Source of the DNA: Kalymmatonema hyalinum WJT4-NPBG1
GTDB taxonomy: Bacteria; Cyanobacteriota; Cyanobacteriia; Cyanobacteriales; Nostocaceae
Direction: 5' to 3'
DNA: 64,000 bases
NCBI GenBank assembly: GCA_019359075.1
Contig: JAHHIB010000006.1
Coordinates: forward strand, 1-64,000
The translations under genes and the position numbers were made by a program. Shown piece by piece: positions 1 to 9,800 of this stretch (position 1 is its first letter; each line of letters starts with the position of its first letter). The notes beneath the pieces are model-generated. The model saw only the letters and a list, made by a program, of their open reading frames with translations, did not search any database and was not told the DNA's origin.

Positions 1-301
1 GTTCGGTCTTGCTCACGCGTCAGGAATATCCTTAAACGAGCACCCATATCATTCGTTACTTAAGTAGATTTATTTCCCGTATTTACCTATCTTAACATAG
101 TTAGGTTTTTTCCCGCCCACCTACTTACACCAATAAGGAAAAATCTCAAAAGCTTCAGTGGCTAGTGTGATTTTGGATTTTATGGCGATCGCTTTCTTCT
201 AGATATAAACTTTTGTAACGAAGGGAACCTTTTGCGTAAAATCCAAAGCCAAGGGAAGATACCAGAATAGACATTCCCTACTGGAGCGATCGCAGCGTTA
301 G
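1..301. other. Leading intergenic stretch, no gene seen
   Basis: No convincing coding frame. It contains two HIP1 octamers (GCGATCGC near 184 and 285), the highly iterated palindrome of cyanobacterial genomes. The promoter of the sigma-factor gene that starts at 302 should lie here, but no clear -35/-10 pair or Shine-Dalgarno could be assigned. Confidence 0.5.
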
Positions 302-979
302 ATGACGAATGATTCCCAAGACAGAGATGATGCTCTCAACCAGGAACTACAGCAGCTAATTAACGAAGCAAAGCAGTATCCGGCTGACAGTAAAAATCCA
401 CGTGACAGAGCGAAACGACGGATAGCTTTGAATAAGCTAATCAATGCTGTTCGATGTTCTGGAAGATTGAGTAAGCAAACCCAGTGGTTGGGATTACCTA
501 ACTACGAAGATTATTATAATGAGGCGTTACAGCACACCTTCATAGAAATTTGTCAAAAAATTGAACAATATAATTCTCAATATCCTGTGATGGCATGGGT
601 AAATAAAATTTTCACGAATCGATTTTCTGATGTTGTTAGAAAAGACCAGAAACGAGGGATAACTCTGCTTCCCAAAAATCAAGAAAAGACTTATGTGCTG
701 TCTTTAGATGAAATTAACAGAGATTTACCTGTAGAGCATGAGATATCTGAGGAGGAGCAGCTTAAGGAAATTATAGAGAGTGATCCGGAGAATTTTTTCA
801 GTGAAGAGTCTATTAAAGAACATCCTCAAGCTAATTTAAAAGCTATCCTGTTGCTGGTACTAGAAGGCAAGCAATGGAAAGAAATTTCTGAAGAATTAGG
901 TGTACCACTTTCGACTGCTTCTAGCTTTTACCAGCGTCGGATGCGTAAAATCATTACTTATTTAAAGAAATACATATAG
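302..979 (+). CDS. Sigma-70 family RNA polymerase sigma factor (ECF-like, cyanobacterial)
   Basis: A 225-residue protein with a region-2-like helical segment (about residues 68-115, including YEDYYNEALQHTF and VMAWVNKIFTNRFSDVVRK) and a C-terminal region-4-like helix-turn-helix (about 180-225, EGKQWKEISEELGVPLSTAS). Such a factor would direct RNA polymerase to a small regulon. Between the two regions is an acidic linker (about 140-175). The gene is followed after 40 bp by a DUF1822 gene on the same strand, a pairing recurrent in cyanobacteria, so the two are probably co-transcribed. No anti-sigma factor is evident nearby; DUF1822 is the only candidate partner, and that is inference. The ATG at 302 is the first in the frame. 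Confidence 0.8.
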   Translation: MTNDSQDRDDALNQELQQLINEAKQYPADSKNPRDRAKRRIALNKLINAVRCSGRLSKQTQWLGLPNYEDYYNEALQHTFIEICQKIEQYNSQYPVMAWVNKIFTNRFSDVVRKDQKRGITLLPKNQEKTYVLSLDEINRDLPVEHEISEEEQLKEIIESDPENFFSEESIKEHPQANLKAILLLVLEGKQWKEISEELGVPLSTASSFYQRRMRKIITYLKKYI

Positions 980-1019
980 AAGATGAATAACTTACTATTC
1001 AAAGTTTGGAGAATGTCTT

Positions 1020-1949
1020 ATGAATAGCATCACTAATAAACTAACCTTTAGCGTTCCTCTATCTGTCGAAGCCCATGCCATTGCTCAAGAATATAGTCAA
1101 GGCATCTCTAACAGTGTGAAGCGCAAACAGGTTTATCTGAATACTTTGGCTGTGTATGCTGTAGATAATTATCTACAGTGTATGGAATTTGCAACGGATT
1201 GGAAGAAAAGTGACAGTCGCAATGATTTAGCAACTAAATTGATGGATGTGGCTGATTTAGAAGTCAAAGATATCGGTAAATTAGAATGCCGTCCAGTTTT
1301 GCCAAAAGCAGAAGTATGCTCGATTCCACCGGAGGTTTGGGAAGATAGAGTTGGTTATGTGGCTGTGCAATTCAATTCTTCTTTGAAAGAAGCAACAATT
1401 TTAGGTTTTACAACCCAAGCAGCGGCTGAAGTTTCTCTGAGTCAGTTGCAATCTTTGGAAGATTTCTTACTTTATCTTAGCGAACTGGAAGTCGCTAAGT
1501 CTTTAGAGTCAGAAGATTCATCAAGCCTGGTGAAAATTGGACAATGGTTGGATGGATTTGTAGATGCAGGTTGGCAAACAATTGAGCATCTTTTAAATCC
1601 TCAACAATTGGGACTGGCTTTTAAGAGTGCTGTGAGTATGACGCGGGGTCAAAAAATTGATTTAGGGATGCAGCTTGATAAAATTTCTGTTGCGTTAGTA
1701 GTGAAAGTGGCTTCGGAAAGTGAGGGTGAAGTTGATATTTTAACCCAAGTATATCCGGTAGGACAAAATGTTTTACCTGAAGGGGTCAAATTAAGTATTA
1801 GCGATGAATCAGGAGCAACAGTTTTAGAAGTCACATCGAGAGATGAAGATAACTGGATTCAATTGGAGTTTAGTGCTGAGTTGGGGGAAAAGTTTCAAAT
1901 TATGGTGGTTTATGGAGAGTCGCAGCAAACAAGAGAGTTTGAAGTTTAA
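1020..1949 (+). CDS. DUF1822 family protein
   Basis: A 309-residue protein whose N-terminus (FSVPLSVEAHAIAQEYS, then NTLAVYAVDNYLQCM at about residues 40-56) is typical of DUF1822, a cyanobacterial family without known function. The middle carries a Trp/Val-rich beta segment (VWEDRVGYVAVQFNSSLKEA) and a segment with LGQWLDG-like character. The C-terminal third resembles a beta-sandwich (DLGMQLDKISVALVVKV to the end). No signal peptide or membrane helix is visible, so it is probably cytoplasmic. It sits 40 bp behind the sigma-factor gene and ends in a good intrinsic terminator (1990-2018), which makes sigma plus DUF1822 a two-gene unit. A role as regulator or partner of the sigma factor is plausible but unproven. 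Confidence 0.75.
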   Translation: MNSITNKLTFSVPLSVEAHAIAQEYSQGISNSVKRKQVYLNTLAVYAVDNYLQCMEFATDWKKSDSRNDLATKLMDVADLEVKDIGKLECRPVLPKAEVCSIPPEVWEDRVGYVAVQFNSSLKEATILGFTTQAAAEVSLSQLQSLEDFLLYLSELEVAKSLESEDSSSLVKIGQWLDGFVDAGWQTIEHLLNPQQLGLAFKSAVSMTRGQKIDLGMQLDKISVALVVKVASESEGEVDILTQVYPVGQNVLPEGVKLSISDESGATVLEVTSRDEDNWIQLEFSAELGEKFQIMVVYGESQQTREFEV

Positions 1950-1989
1950 GGCGATTAGAAATCGTGGTTCATCTTGCTTGCACACAGAC

Positions 1990-2018
1990 TAAACCCACGG
2001 AGGTGGGTTTAATTTTTT
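1990..2018 (+). terminator. Intrinsic terminator of the sigma/DUF1822 unit
   Basis: A perfect hairpin with arms TAAACCCAC and GTGGGTTTA around a GGAG loop (1990-2011), followed by a T run at 2013-2018. It lies about 40 bp downstream of the DUF1822 stop codon. Confidence 0.75.
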
Positions 2019-2116
2019 AGTTCGCACTAGTGAACTTAGTTTGTTGAATAGCGAATTCTGTTCACTTATTTTTTTCACAAATCATCTTATAATGTTCATC
2101 TACTGATATTGAAACT

Positions 2117-5100
2117 ATGAATAAACCTATTATCTTAGCTTCCTCTCTATTAATCTTAAATTTTCCTAGCGTTGCTTTGCAAACTAGCTCCACTTCTGTT
2201 TCCCAAGCAGCAGTTGAAACTTCCTCTTGCGAAATCAAAGCAGAAAACGGTGATAGTGAAGAATATTCCTCTAAACAACTGCAAACCCTCGCCAGCCGCA
2301 TCACAGTCAAAGTCATCGGTGATAACAACGGTGGTTCAGGAACACTACTGGCTAAACAAGGAAATACCTATTTAGTCCTGACTAACTCCCATGTGGTAAG
2401 AGGAGTTAACAGCATTAGCCTACAAACATCTGACGGCAAAAGTTATCCCGCGCAGATAGTGACAAAAACTAACTTTGAAAAATTCGATTTAGCTCTACTA
2501 CAATTCCAAAGTAATCAAAATTATTGTTTGCCAAAAGAAATTGCTCAATCAGTTCCTAACACTGAAACACCAGTTCTCGCTGCTGGATATTCCTCCCAAA
2601 AAGGACAGATAGTATTTCGTACTGGTATTGTACAACAAATTGCCTCTAGACCACTTAAAGAAGGATATTCTATTGGTTATACCAGCGAGATCGAACAGGG
2701 AATGAGTGGCGGTGCAATTCTCAACTCTCTCGGGCAACTGATTGGAATTAATGGTAGAAGTGCTTATCCCATCTTAAACACAGGATATGTCTATCCTGAC
2801 GGTTCCCGACCAACACAAGAAGAAATCAAGAAAATGCGAAGTGTAAGTTGGGGAATACCAGTCTCGACGGTTTTAGCGCAGGTTAATACAGAGATATTGA
2901 TAGCTTATTCTTTACCTGTATCAAAGGATCATGATAGATTAACGCAAATACAATTAACCGGATGGTTAGGGGAATTAGAACAGAAAGCTAAACAAATTAC
3001 AGTCAGAATTGATAGCAGCAGTAATGCAAATGGTTCGGGGATAATTATTGCTAAAGATGGGGACACCTACACAGTCTTAACAGCATCTCATGTTGTTTGT
3101 GAAAGAGAAGATGCCACAAAGTCATGCGGTAACTATAACTATCAGATACTCGCCCCCGATGGAAAACAATACCCCGTAGAGAAAAGCACCATTAAAACAG
3201 AAGAAGGGCTAGATTTAGCAATAGTGAAGTTTACCGCTAGCAAGCAGACTTATCAAGTAGCGACTCTAGCAAATTACAACCCCAATAATTACGACTATAT
3301 GTTCACTGCTGGGTATCCCAATTTAAGGAATAACTCACCTTGGCGGTTCACAATGGGGCAGATTTTTGATAAAGAACGGGGAATAATAGAAGCCACACAA
3401 TCAGATTTGCCAAGTGATAGTTCTGGTAGCTTACAAAGTACGAGTTCTTTAACCAAAGGATATGAGTTAGTTTACACCAGCATCACCTATGGTGGGATGA
3501 GTGGGGGACCAGTATTAGATTCCCAAGGAAGAGTCATTGGTATTCATGGAAGCGCAGAGGCTGATATAGCCTATGATGAGAAAACCGACGACTGTGGTGT
3601 TGCTTCTAAGTCTGAATGTCAAAGTCAGATAGGCTATAGTTTAGGAGTTCCTGTAAGCACCTTTTTAGGACTAGCCACACGATTTGGTGTGCAAGCGCAA
3701 AAAGTAGAAAACATAAAACCGCCTGAGCTAGATTTCTCTCAACTTTACTCTATTCAAAAAGTAGTATTATCAGCCGATGTCTCCAAAGGAAATACAACAG
3801 CTAGTCAATGGCTAGAAAGAGGAAATCAACTGTGGCGTTTGGGACGATATGAAGAAGCAGTCACAGCTTTTGATGCAGCGATAAAGCTTAAACCATCATT
3901 TGTTTACTTAGCTTATTACGGCAAGGGTTTAGCCTTAGATGATCAGAGGAAATATCAAGAGGCACAAGCCGCATTAGAGGCAGCAGTGAGATACAACCCA
4001 AACTTTGTTATTGCTTGGCTATACCAAAGTTCTGTCTATCGAAGATCAAACCAACTGGATAAAGCATTAGTAGCAATAAACAAAGCGATTCAACTCCAAC
4101 CAAAAAAATCAACCCTGTATAACTCAAAGAGTGGGGTGTTAATGCTTTTAAAGCGTTATAAAGAAGCAGAAACAGCAATAAATGAGGCAATTAGACTTCA
4201 TCCTCGTGCTGCATTTTTCAATACTCGCGGTCATATTTCCTCTGAGCAAAAGAAATGGGAGTTAGCTCTGAGCGATTTCAACAATGCCCTTGCGATTAAT
4301 CCTCAGTATACTTATGCTTATAACAATAGGGGGAATATTTACAAAGAGCAAAAAAAATGGGAGTTAGCTCTGAGTGATTTCAACAACGTCATTGCGATTA
4401 ATCCTCAGTATGCTGATGCTTACGTCAATCGGGGGAATCTTTATAAAAAGCTTCAAAAATGGGATTTAGCTCTGAGTGATTACAACAAAGCCCTTACGAT
4501 TAATTTTCTGCATGCTGGTGCTTTCTTCAATCGGGGTATTCTTTATCATGATCAAAAAAAATGGGATTTAGCTCTGAGTGATTACAATAGAGCGATTGCG
4601 ATTAATCCTCAGTATAGTTTTGCTTATAACAATCGAGGGAATCTTTACAAAGAACAAAAAAAATGGGATTTAGCTCTGAGTGATTACAATAATGCTATTG
4701 CTATTAATCCTCAGTATGTTAAAGCTTACAATAATCGGGGGGTTCTTTACGCTAACCAGAAAAAATGGGATTTAGCTCTGAGTGATTATAATAATGCTAT
4801 TACAATTAATCCTCAGTATAGTGATGCTTACATCAATCGGGGGATTCTTTATTATGAGCAAAAAAAATGGGATTTAGCTCTGAGTGATTTTAACAAAGCC
4901 ATTGCAATTAATCCGACTGATGCTAATGCTTACAACAATCGGGGGATTCTTTATTCTAACCAAAAAAAATGGGATTTAGCTCTGAGTGATTTTAACAAAG
5001 CCATTGCAATTAATCCGACTGATGCTAATGCTTATAACAATCGGGGGGTTCTTTACGTTGACCAGAAAAAATGGAATTTAGCTCTTAGTGATTACAACAA

Positions 5101-5998
5101 AGCCATTGCTATTAATCCTAAATATGATAGCGCTCACAACAATCGAGGTTTTCTTTACTATAAGCTTCAAAAATGGGATTTATCCGAAGCTGATTACAGC
5201 AAAGCCATTGAAATGAATTCTCAGTACACTCTTGCTTACAACAATCGAGTAAATCTTTACCATGAGCAAAAAAAATGGGATTTAGCTCTTAGTGATTACA
5301 ACAAACTTATTGCGATTAATCCTCAGGATACTAATGCTTACAACAATCGGGGGAATCTTTACGCTGACCAGAAAAAATGGGATTTAGCTCTGAGTAATTA
5401 CAACAAAGCCATTGCGATTAATCCGACTCATGCTGATGCTTACAACAATCGAGGTTTTCTTTACTATAAGCTTCAAAAATGGGATTTATCTGAAGCTGAT
5501 TACAGCAAAGCCATTGAGATTAATCCTCAGTATACTCTTGCTTACAACAATCGGGGGAATCTTTACGCTGACCAGAAAAAATGGAATTTAGCTCTGAGTG
5601 ATTACAACAAAGCCATTGCGATTAATCCGACTCATGCTGATGCTTACAACAATCGAGGTTTTCTTTACTATAAGCTTCAAAAATGGGATTTATCTGAAGC
5701 TGATTACAGCAAAGCCATTAAAATCAATCATCAGTTTGCTCTTGCTTACAATAATCGGGGGCTTCTTTACCATAAGCTTCAAAAATGGGATTTAGCTCTA
5801 GCTGATTTCAACCAAGCCATTAAAATCAATCATCAGTTTGCTCTTGCTTACAATAATCGGGGGCTTCTTTACAATGAGAGGGGAGACAAACAGAGAGCGG
5901 TTCAAGACTTACAACAAGGTGCCCAACTATTCTACGGTCAAGGAAAATCAGCTGCTTATGAACAAACAATCAATATCTTAAAAAAATTACAACGGTAA
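2117..5998 (+). CDS. Secreted protein with two trypsin-like domains and 21 TPRs
   Basis: A 1293-residue protein with a signal peptide (residues 1-21, NKPIILASSLLILNFPSVAL). Two S1-type serine protease domains follow, both with full triads. Domain 1 spans about 60-260 (His92 in TNSHVV, Asp124 in FDLALL, Ser197 in GMSGGA). Domain 2 spans about 290-520 (His325 in TASHVV, Asp366 in LDLAIV, Ser462 in GMSGGP). From about residue 560 there are 21 TPR units of about 34 residues with the signature KKWDLALSDYNKAI. The protein is probably periplasmic or outer-envelope, with the TPR solenoid binding a partner or substrate. A close paralogue is at 12512-16636 on the other strand and a protease-less relative at 17494-18432. 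No strong Shine-Dalgarno precedes the ATG. Confidence 0.85.
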   Translation: MNKPIILASSLLILNFPSVALQTSSTSVSQAAVETSSCEIKAENGDSEEYSSKQLQTLASRITVKVIGDNNGGSGTLLAKQGNTYLVLTNSHVVRGVNSISLQTSDGKSYPAQIVTKTNFEKFDLALLQFQSNQNYCLPKEIAQSVPNTETPVLAAGYSSQKGQIVFRTGIVQQIASRPLKEGYSIGYTSEIEQGMSGGAILNSLGQLIGINGRSAYPILNTGYVYPDGSRPTQEEIKKMRSVSWGIPVSTVLAQVNTEILIAYSLPVSKDHDRLTQIQLTGWLGELEQKAKQITVRIDSSSNANGSGIIIAKDGDTYTVLTASHVVCEREDATKSCGNYNYQILAPDGKQYPVEKSTIKTEEGLDLAIVKFTASKQTYQVATLANYNPNNYDYMFTAGYPNLRNNSPWRFTMGQIFDKERGIIEATQSDLPSDSSGSLQSTSSLTKGYELVYTSITYGGMSGGPVLDSQGRVIGIHGSAEADIAYDEKTDDCGVASKSECQSQIGYSLGVPVSTFLGLATRFGVQAQKVENIKPPELDFSQLYSIQKVVLSADVSKGNTTASQWLERGNQLWRLGRYEEAVTAFDAAIKLKPSFVYLAYYGKGLALDDQRKYQEAQAALEAAVRYNPNFVIAWLYQSSVYRRSNQLDKALVAINKAIQLQPKKSTLYNSKSGVLMLLKRYKEAETAINEAIRLHPRAAFFNTRGHISSEQKKWELALSDFNNALAINPQYTYAYNNRGNIYKEQKKWELALSDFNNVIAINPQYADAYVNRGNLYKKLQKWDLALSDYNKALTINFLHAGAFFNRGILYHDQKKWDLALSDYNRAIAINPQYSFAYNNRGNLYKEQKKWDLALSDYNNAIAINPQYVKAYNNRGVLYANQKKWDLALSDYNNAITINPQYSDAYINRGILYYEQKKWDLALSDFNKAIAINPTDANAYNNRGILYSNQKKWDLALSDFNKAIAINPTDANAYNNRGVLYVDQKKWNLALSDYNKAIAINPKYDSAHNNRGFLYYKLQKWDLSEADYSKAIEMNSQYTLAYNNRVNLYHEQKKWDLALSDYNKLIAINPQDTNAYNNRGNLYADQKKWDLALSNYNKAIAINPTHADAYNNRGFLYYKLQKWDLSEADYSKAIEINPQYTLAYNNRGNLYADQKKWNLALSDYNKAIAINPTHADAYNNRGFLYYKLQKWDLSEADYSKAIKINHQFALAYNNRGLLYHKLQKWDLALADFNQAIKINHQFALAYNNRGLLYNERGDKQRAVQDLQQGAQLFYGQGKSAAYEQTINILKKLQR
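4200..5880 (+). repeat. 102-bp TPR-coding direct repeats with 204-bp higher-order units
   Basis: From about 4200 to 5880 the DNA is a head-to-tail array of 102-bp units, each coding one 34-residue TPR. Some neighbours are almost identical at the base level: the units reading AINPTDANAYNNRGI twice (about 4900-5040), and a two-TPR, 204-bp block (THADAYNNRGFLYYKLQKWD) at about 5420-5620 and again at about 5630-5830. This points to recent unequal crossing-over or slippage. Confidence 0.8.
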
Positions 5999-6288
5999 TA
6001 TAAGTTACTAGTACATGAGCAAAGAAATCTGTACAAACTCCCTTCTACTTATTCCATAGCAGATATCAATAAACCACTTCCCTAAATTTGGGAATTTTTC
6101 ATTTCTAGAATTTGTCATCGTTAGATATGGAGATTAGAGTTATTTTCAGTCCCCCAGCCTTAAAAAGTAAACTTTTGTAATCTTCTTCCCCGCCTGCGTA
6201 AAAACATTGAATGGGTGCAGAAACACAAATAGAAGCAATCAACAAGGTTGCATCACTCATAACAAGGATTTTTACAAGGGGAAGAATA

Positions 6289-6717
6289 ATGTTGAAAAGA
6301 ATGGTAGCATCTTTGCTCACCTCAGTTGGTCTATTAAGCCTGAATGCTAACCCCACTTTAGCAAGACCAGCCGTTAATTATAAATACCACCAAACCGTTT
6401 ATCCATCAACTTGCACCATTGGTTTTAACGGTGAAAAATATACCTGTGACTATACAGTGGTGGGAGCTTTCAATAATGCTAGCGCCAATCTCAAACTATG
6501 CTCCAGACGCTATTGCTTCATCCTCATACTTAGCCCTACTCAACTTGCTAATTTAGCAGATGGTGAAGGTTTCTACGTGCGTCAAATTGCTATGCAAAGA
6601 GGTAGTCGCATTATTAACCAATGGAATGTATCTATGCAATGTGGTTTTAGATCAGAGGCTATGGGATGTCTAGGAGAATTTGCGAACGGTAGTGAGATCG
6701 CAATCTATGTGGAGTAG
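6289..6717 (+). CDS. Small secreted cysteine-containing hypothetical protein
   Basis: A 142-residue protein starting at the ATG at 6289 (LKRMVASLLTSVGLLSLNAN, a clear signal peptide ending near ARPA). A purine-rich AAGGGGAAG sits just upstream. An in-frame ATG at 6211 would bury the signal peptide, so I prefer 6289. The mature part has six cysteines (STCTI, YTCDY, KLCSRRYCF, MQCGF, GCLGEF), consistent with disulfides outside the cytoplasm. It lies between the trypsin-TPR gene and the CHAT-nSTAND-WD40 gene on the same strand. I do not recognise the family, and no function can be assigned beyond secretion and association with this cluster. Confidence 0.65.
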   Translation: MLKRMVASLLTSVGLLSLNANPTLARPAVNYKYHQTVYPSTCTIGFNGEKYTCDYTVVGAFNNASANLKLCSRRYCFILILSPTQLANLADGEGFYVRQIAMQRGSRIINQWNVSMQCGFRSEAMGCLGEFANGSEIAIYVE

Positions 6718-6825
6718 AATTTCCTCTGTAAAGTTCTGTGACAATTCCACCCAATCGCGTAAAATGTTGCCAAGCAAACCGAACTCAGAATAGAGGTTTT
6801 GTGCCAGGGTAGGAGTGGTAACATC

Positions 6826-9800
6826 ATGAAAAAGTTAGTTGTCCTCAAACTGGATGGTGACTTCCATAAGGGGTTTCGCGTTAGTTTGGAGATTGGCGAA
6901 GATGGTTCACTTCCCAATATTGAGCTTAGTGACAACGAATTCACATTACCTCCGCTTCCCACCCTACCTGATATTTATCAAGACTGGTCTAAGATTTATC
7001 GCAGTCTGGATGGACACCGCATTAAACCGAAAAAAGAGCAGATTTTTCATGTTAAATTTCAATCTCTAAAAGCAGAATGCCATGATAAGGCAGAAATTAT
7101 CAAGCAGAGTTTTATTACTTGGTTACAAGCAGATTCGTTTCGTCTCATTAAAGAGCAATGTTTAATACAATTAACTCCTGGTGATCAAGTGCGAGTGATT
7201 ATCCGCACCACTGAACCTCAACTGCGGAAATTACCTTGGCATTTATGGTATTTATTTGAGTCTTATCCTGATGCAGAAGTTGCTTTCAGTTCTCTTTCAT
7301 CGCAGCGTTTTAAAAGAAGTGCTCGCCCTAATATCCGCATTTTAATTATTTTGGGCAATAGTGAAGGAATTAACGTTGCTGAAGATGAGAAACTCCTCAA
7401 AGAATACTGCCAAAAAGCTGAAACAGTTGTTTTAGTCGAACCAACACCTGCAGAACTCAACGCACATCTCTGGGATGAGCAAGGGTGGGATATTCTCTTT
7501 TTTTCTGGACATAGTCGCACAGAGTCAACAAAAGGCAGAATTTTTCTCAACCGCACCGATAGTTTAACTATGGAGGAGTTGAGGTATGGACTGCAAACCG
7601 CAGTCATGCGAGGTTTACAGTTAGCCTTTTTCAATTCTTGTGATGGGTTAGGAATTGCGGCTGAGTTAGAAAGTTTGCATATTCCTCAAGTTATTGTGAT
7701 GCGCGAACCCGTACCTGATAGGGTAGCACATCAGTTTTTAAAAGACTTTTTTAAAGAGTTTACCACAGGCAAATCTCTTTATCAATCTGTTAATATAGCT
7801 CGAAAAAAATTGCAGGGTTTGGAGAAAGATTACCCTTGCGCAAGTTGGTTGCCTGTCATTATCCAGAATTTATTAGAAATGCCTCCCACTTGGCAGAGTC
7901 TGGGGGCAATTTCTCACTGTCCCTATCGGGGGTTAGCTGCATTCCGAGAAGAAGATGCACCTTATTTCTATGGGCGAGAAGGAGTCACGCAAAAGTTAGT
8001 CGCTGCTGTTAAGCAAAAGCATTTGGTAGCAGTGGTTGGTGCTTCTGGAAGTGGTAAATCAAGTGTGGTGTTTGCTGGATTGGTTCCGCAATTAAAGCGA
8101 GATAGAAAGCATGATTGGCTGATTGTTTCCTTTCGCCCTGGCAATAATCCTTTGGAATCTTTAGCGATCGCCCTTGGCGGGCACTCCCGTGCCATCGCTC
8201 TTTATCGGGGACTGGGGAATGGTGACTGGGGATCGGGGACTGGGAAAGAAGCAGAGGGAAAGGAGGAGAAATCTCCCCTCTGCTCAGAGCTCAGAGTTCC
8301 CTTTCCTCTTCCTAATCCCCGTTTGGCAGAATTAGAACTGGAAGTGGAGTTAAAACAGAGCGGTTCCCTTCGGGATAGCTTCGCTTCACGCACCTTACAA
8401 AACTTCATTGAATCTATCACGACAGCTTCACCCAAATCTCACCTAGTTATCATTGCTGATCAATTTGAAGAACTCTACACCCTTTGTCAAGATGCCGAAG
8501 AACGCAAAATCTTTTTAGATAATCTCCTCAATGCAGTTGAGAACGTTCCGGGTTTTACTTTGGTTTTAACTTTACGAGCAGACTTTTTTGGAGAGGCGTT
8601 AGCTTATCGTCCTTTTGCGGATGCGTTGCAGGATGCTCAATTAAACTTGAGTCCCATGAATGCTCAAGAATTAGAACCAGCCATAGAACAACCTGCTCAT
8701 AGCTTCAACGTCCAGTTAGAGCCAGGATTAACCCAACGTTTGATTGATGCGGTGTTGCACTCTCCCAGTCACTTACCCTTGCTCGAATTTACCTTAACTC
8801 AGTTGTGGCACAAACAACGGCAGGGATTGCTGACTCATCAAGCTTACACACATATCGGTGGCGTTGAAACCGCTTTAGCAAATCATGCAGAAGCAACTTA
8901 TGCTCAATGGAGTCCCGCAGATAAAGAAAGGGTGCAACAGATATTTATTCAGTTAGTACAACCCGCAGAAACAAGCGCAGATATCCGCCGTTTAGCGACT
9001 CGTGAGGAAGTAGGAGAAGACAACTGGGAGGTAGTTGCAAGGTTAGCAGACGCACGATTAGTGGTGACAAACCGCAATGAAATCACCAAAATCGAAACTG
9101 TTGAAATCATCCATGAGGCGTTAATTAACAACTGGCGAAGATTGAGACAATGGATGAGAGTAGATGGAGAGTTTCGCCTTTGGCAAGAGCAACTTAGGGC
9201 AGCAATACGACAATGGGAAAATACCGATAAAGATGAAGGCGTATTATTGCGAGGGAAACCTTTAATCGATGCAGAGGAATGGTTACAGCAACGCTCAAAT
9301 CAAATGAGTGCTACTGAACAAAAGTTTATTAATTTGAGTTTGGAATTACGAGATAGGGAGCAAAAAGAGAAAAACGCTGCTCGAAAAAGGATTTTTATCG
9401 GATTAACTGCTGGTTTCGTGGTATCACTGCTCTTAACTAGCGTCGCTTTATTGCAATGGCAGCAAGCAGAATCCCAACGACAACAAGCTCAAATTAGTGA
9501 GTTAAAATCTCTAACTCTTTCTGCCAAAGTGCTATTAAACTCAGGTAATGAGGTTGAAAGTTTTGTTTCTTTGCTTACAGTTATCAAAAAGTTACAAAAA
9601 ATCAAACATTTAGACATTAAAACAAAAATAACTCTGTTAACATCTAGCCTAGAAAGTATAAATAAAATTCGAGAATACAATAGTTTAAAAGGGCATCAAA
9701 GCTATGTTACCAGCATTAGTTTTAGTCCTGACGGTCAGATTTTAGCCTCAGCAAGTCAAGATGCAAGTATTAAAGTTTGGCAAAAAAATGGCAGACTACT

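Noticed and set aside
4200-5880. Regular 102-bp direct repeats that could look like a CRISPR array
   Set aside because: Units are coding, too long, and translate to TPRs in one open frame without spacers.
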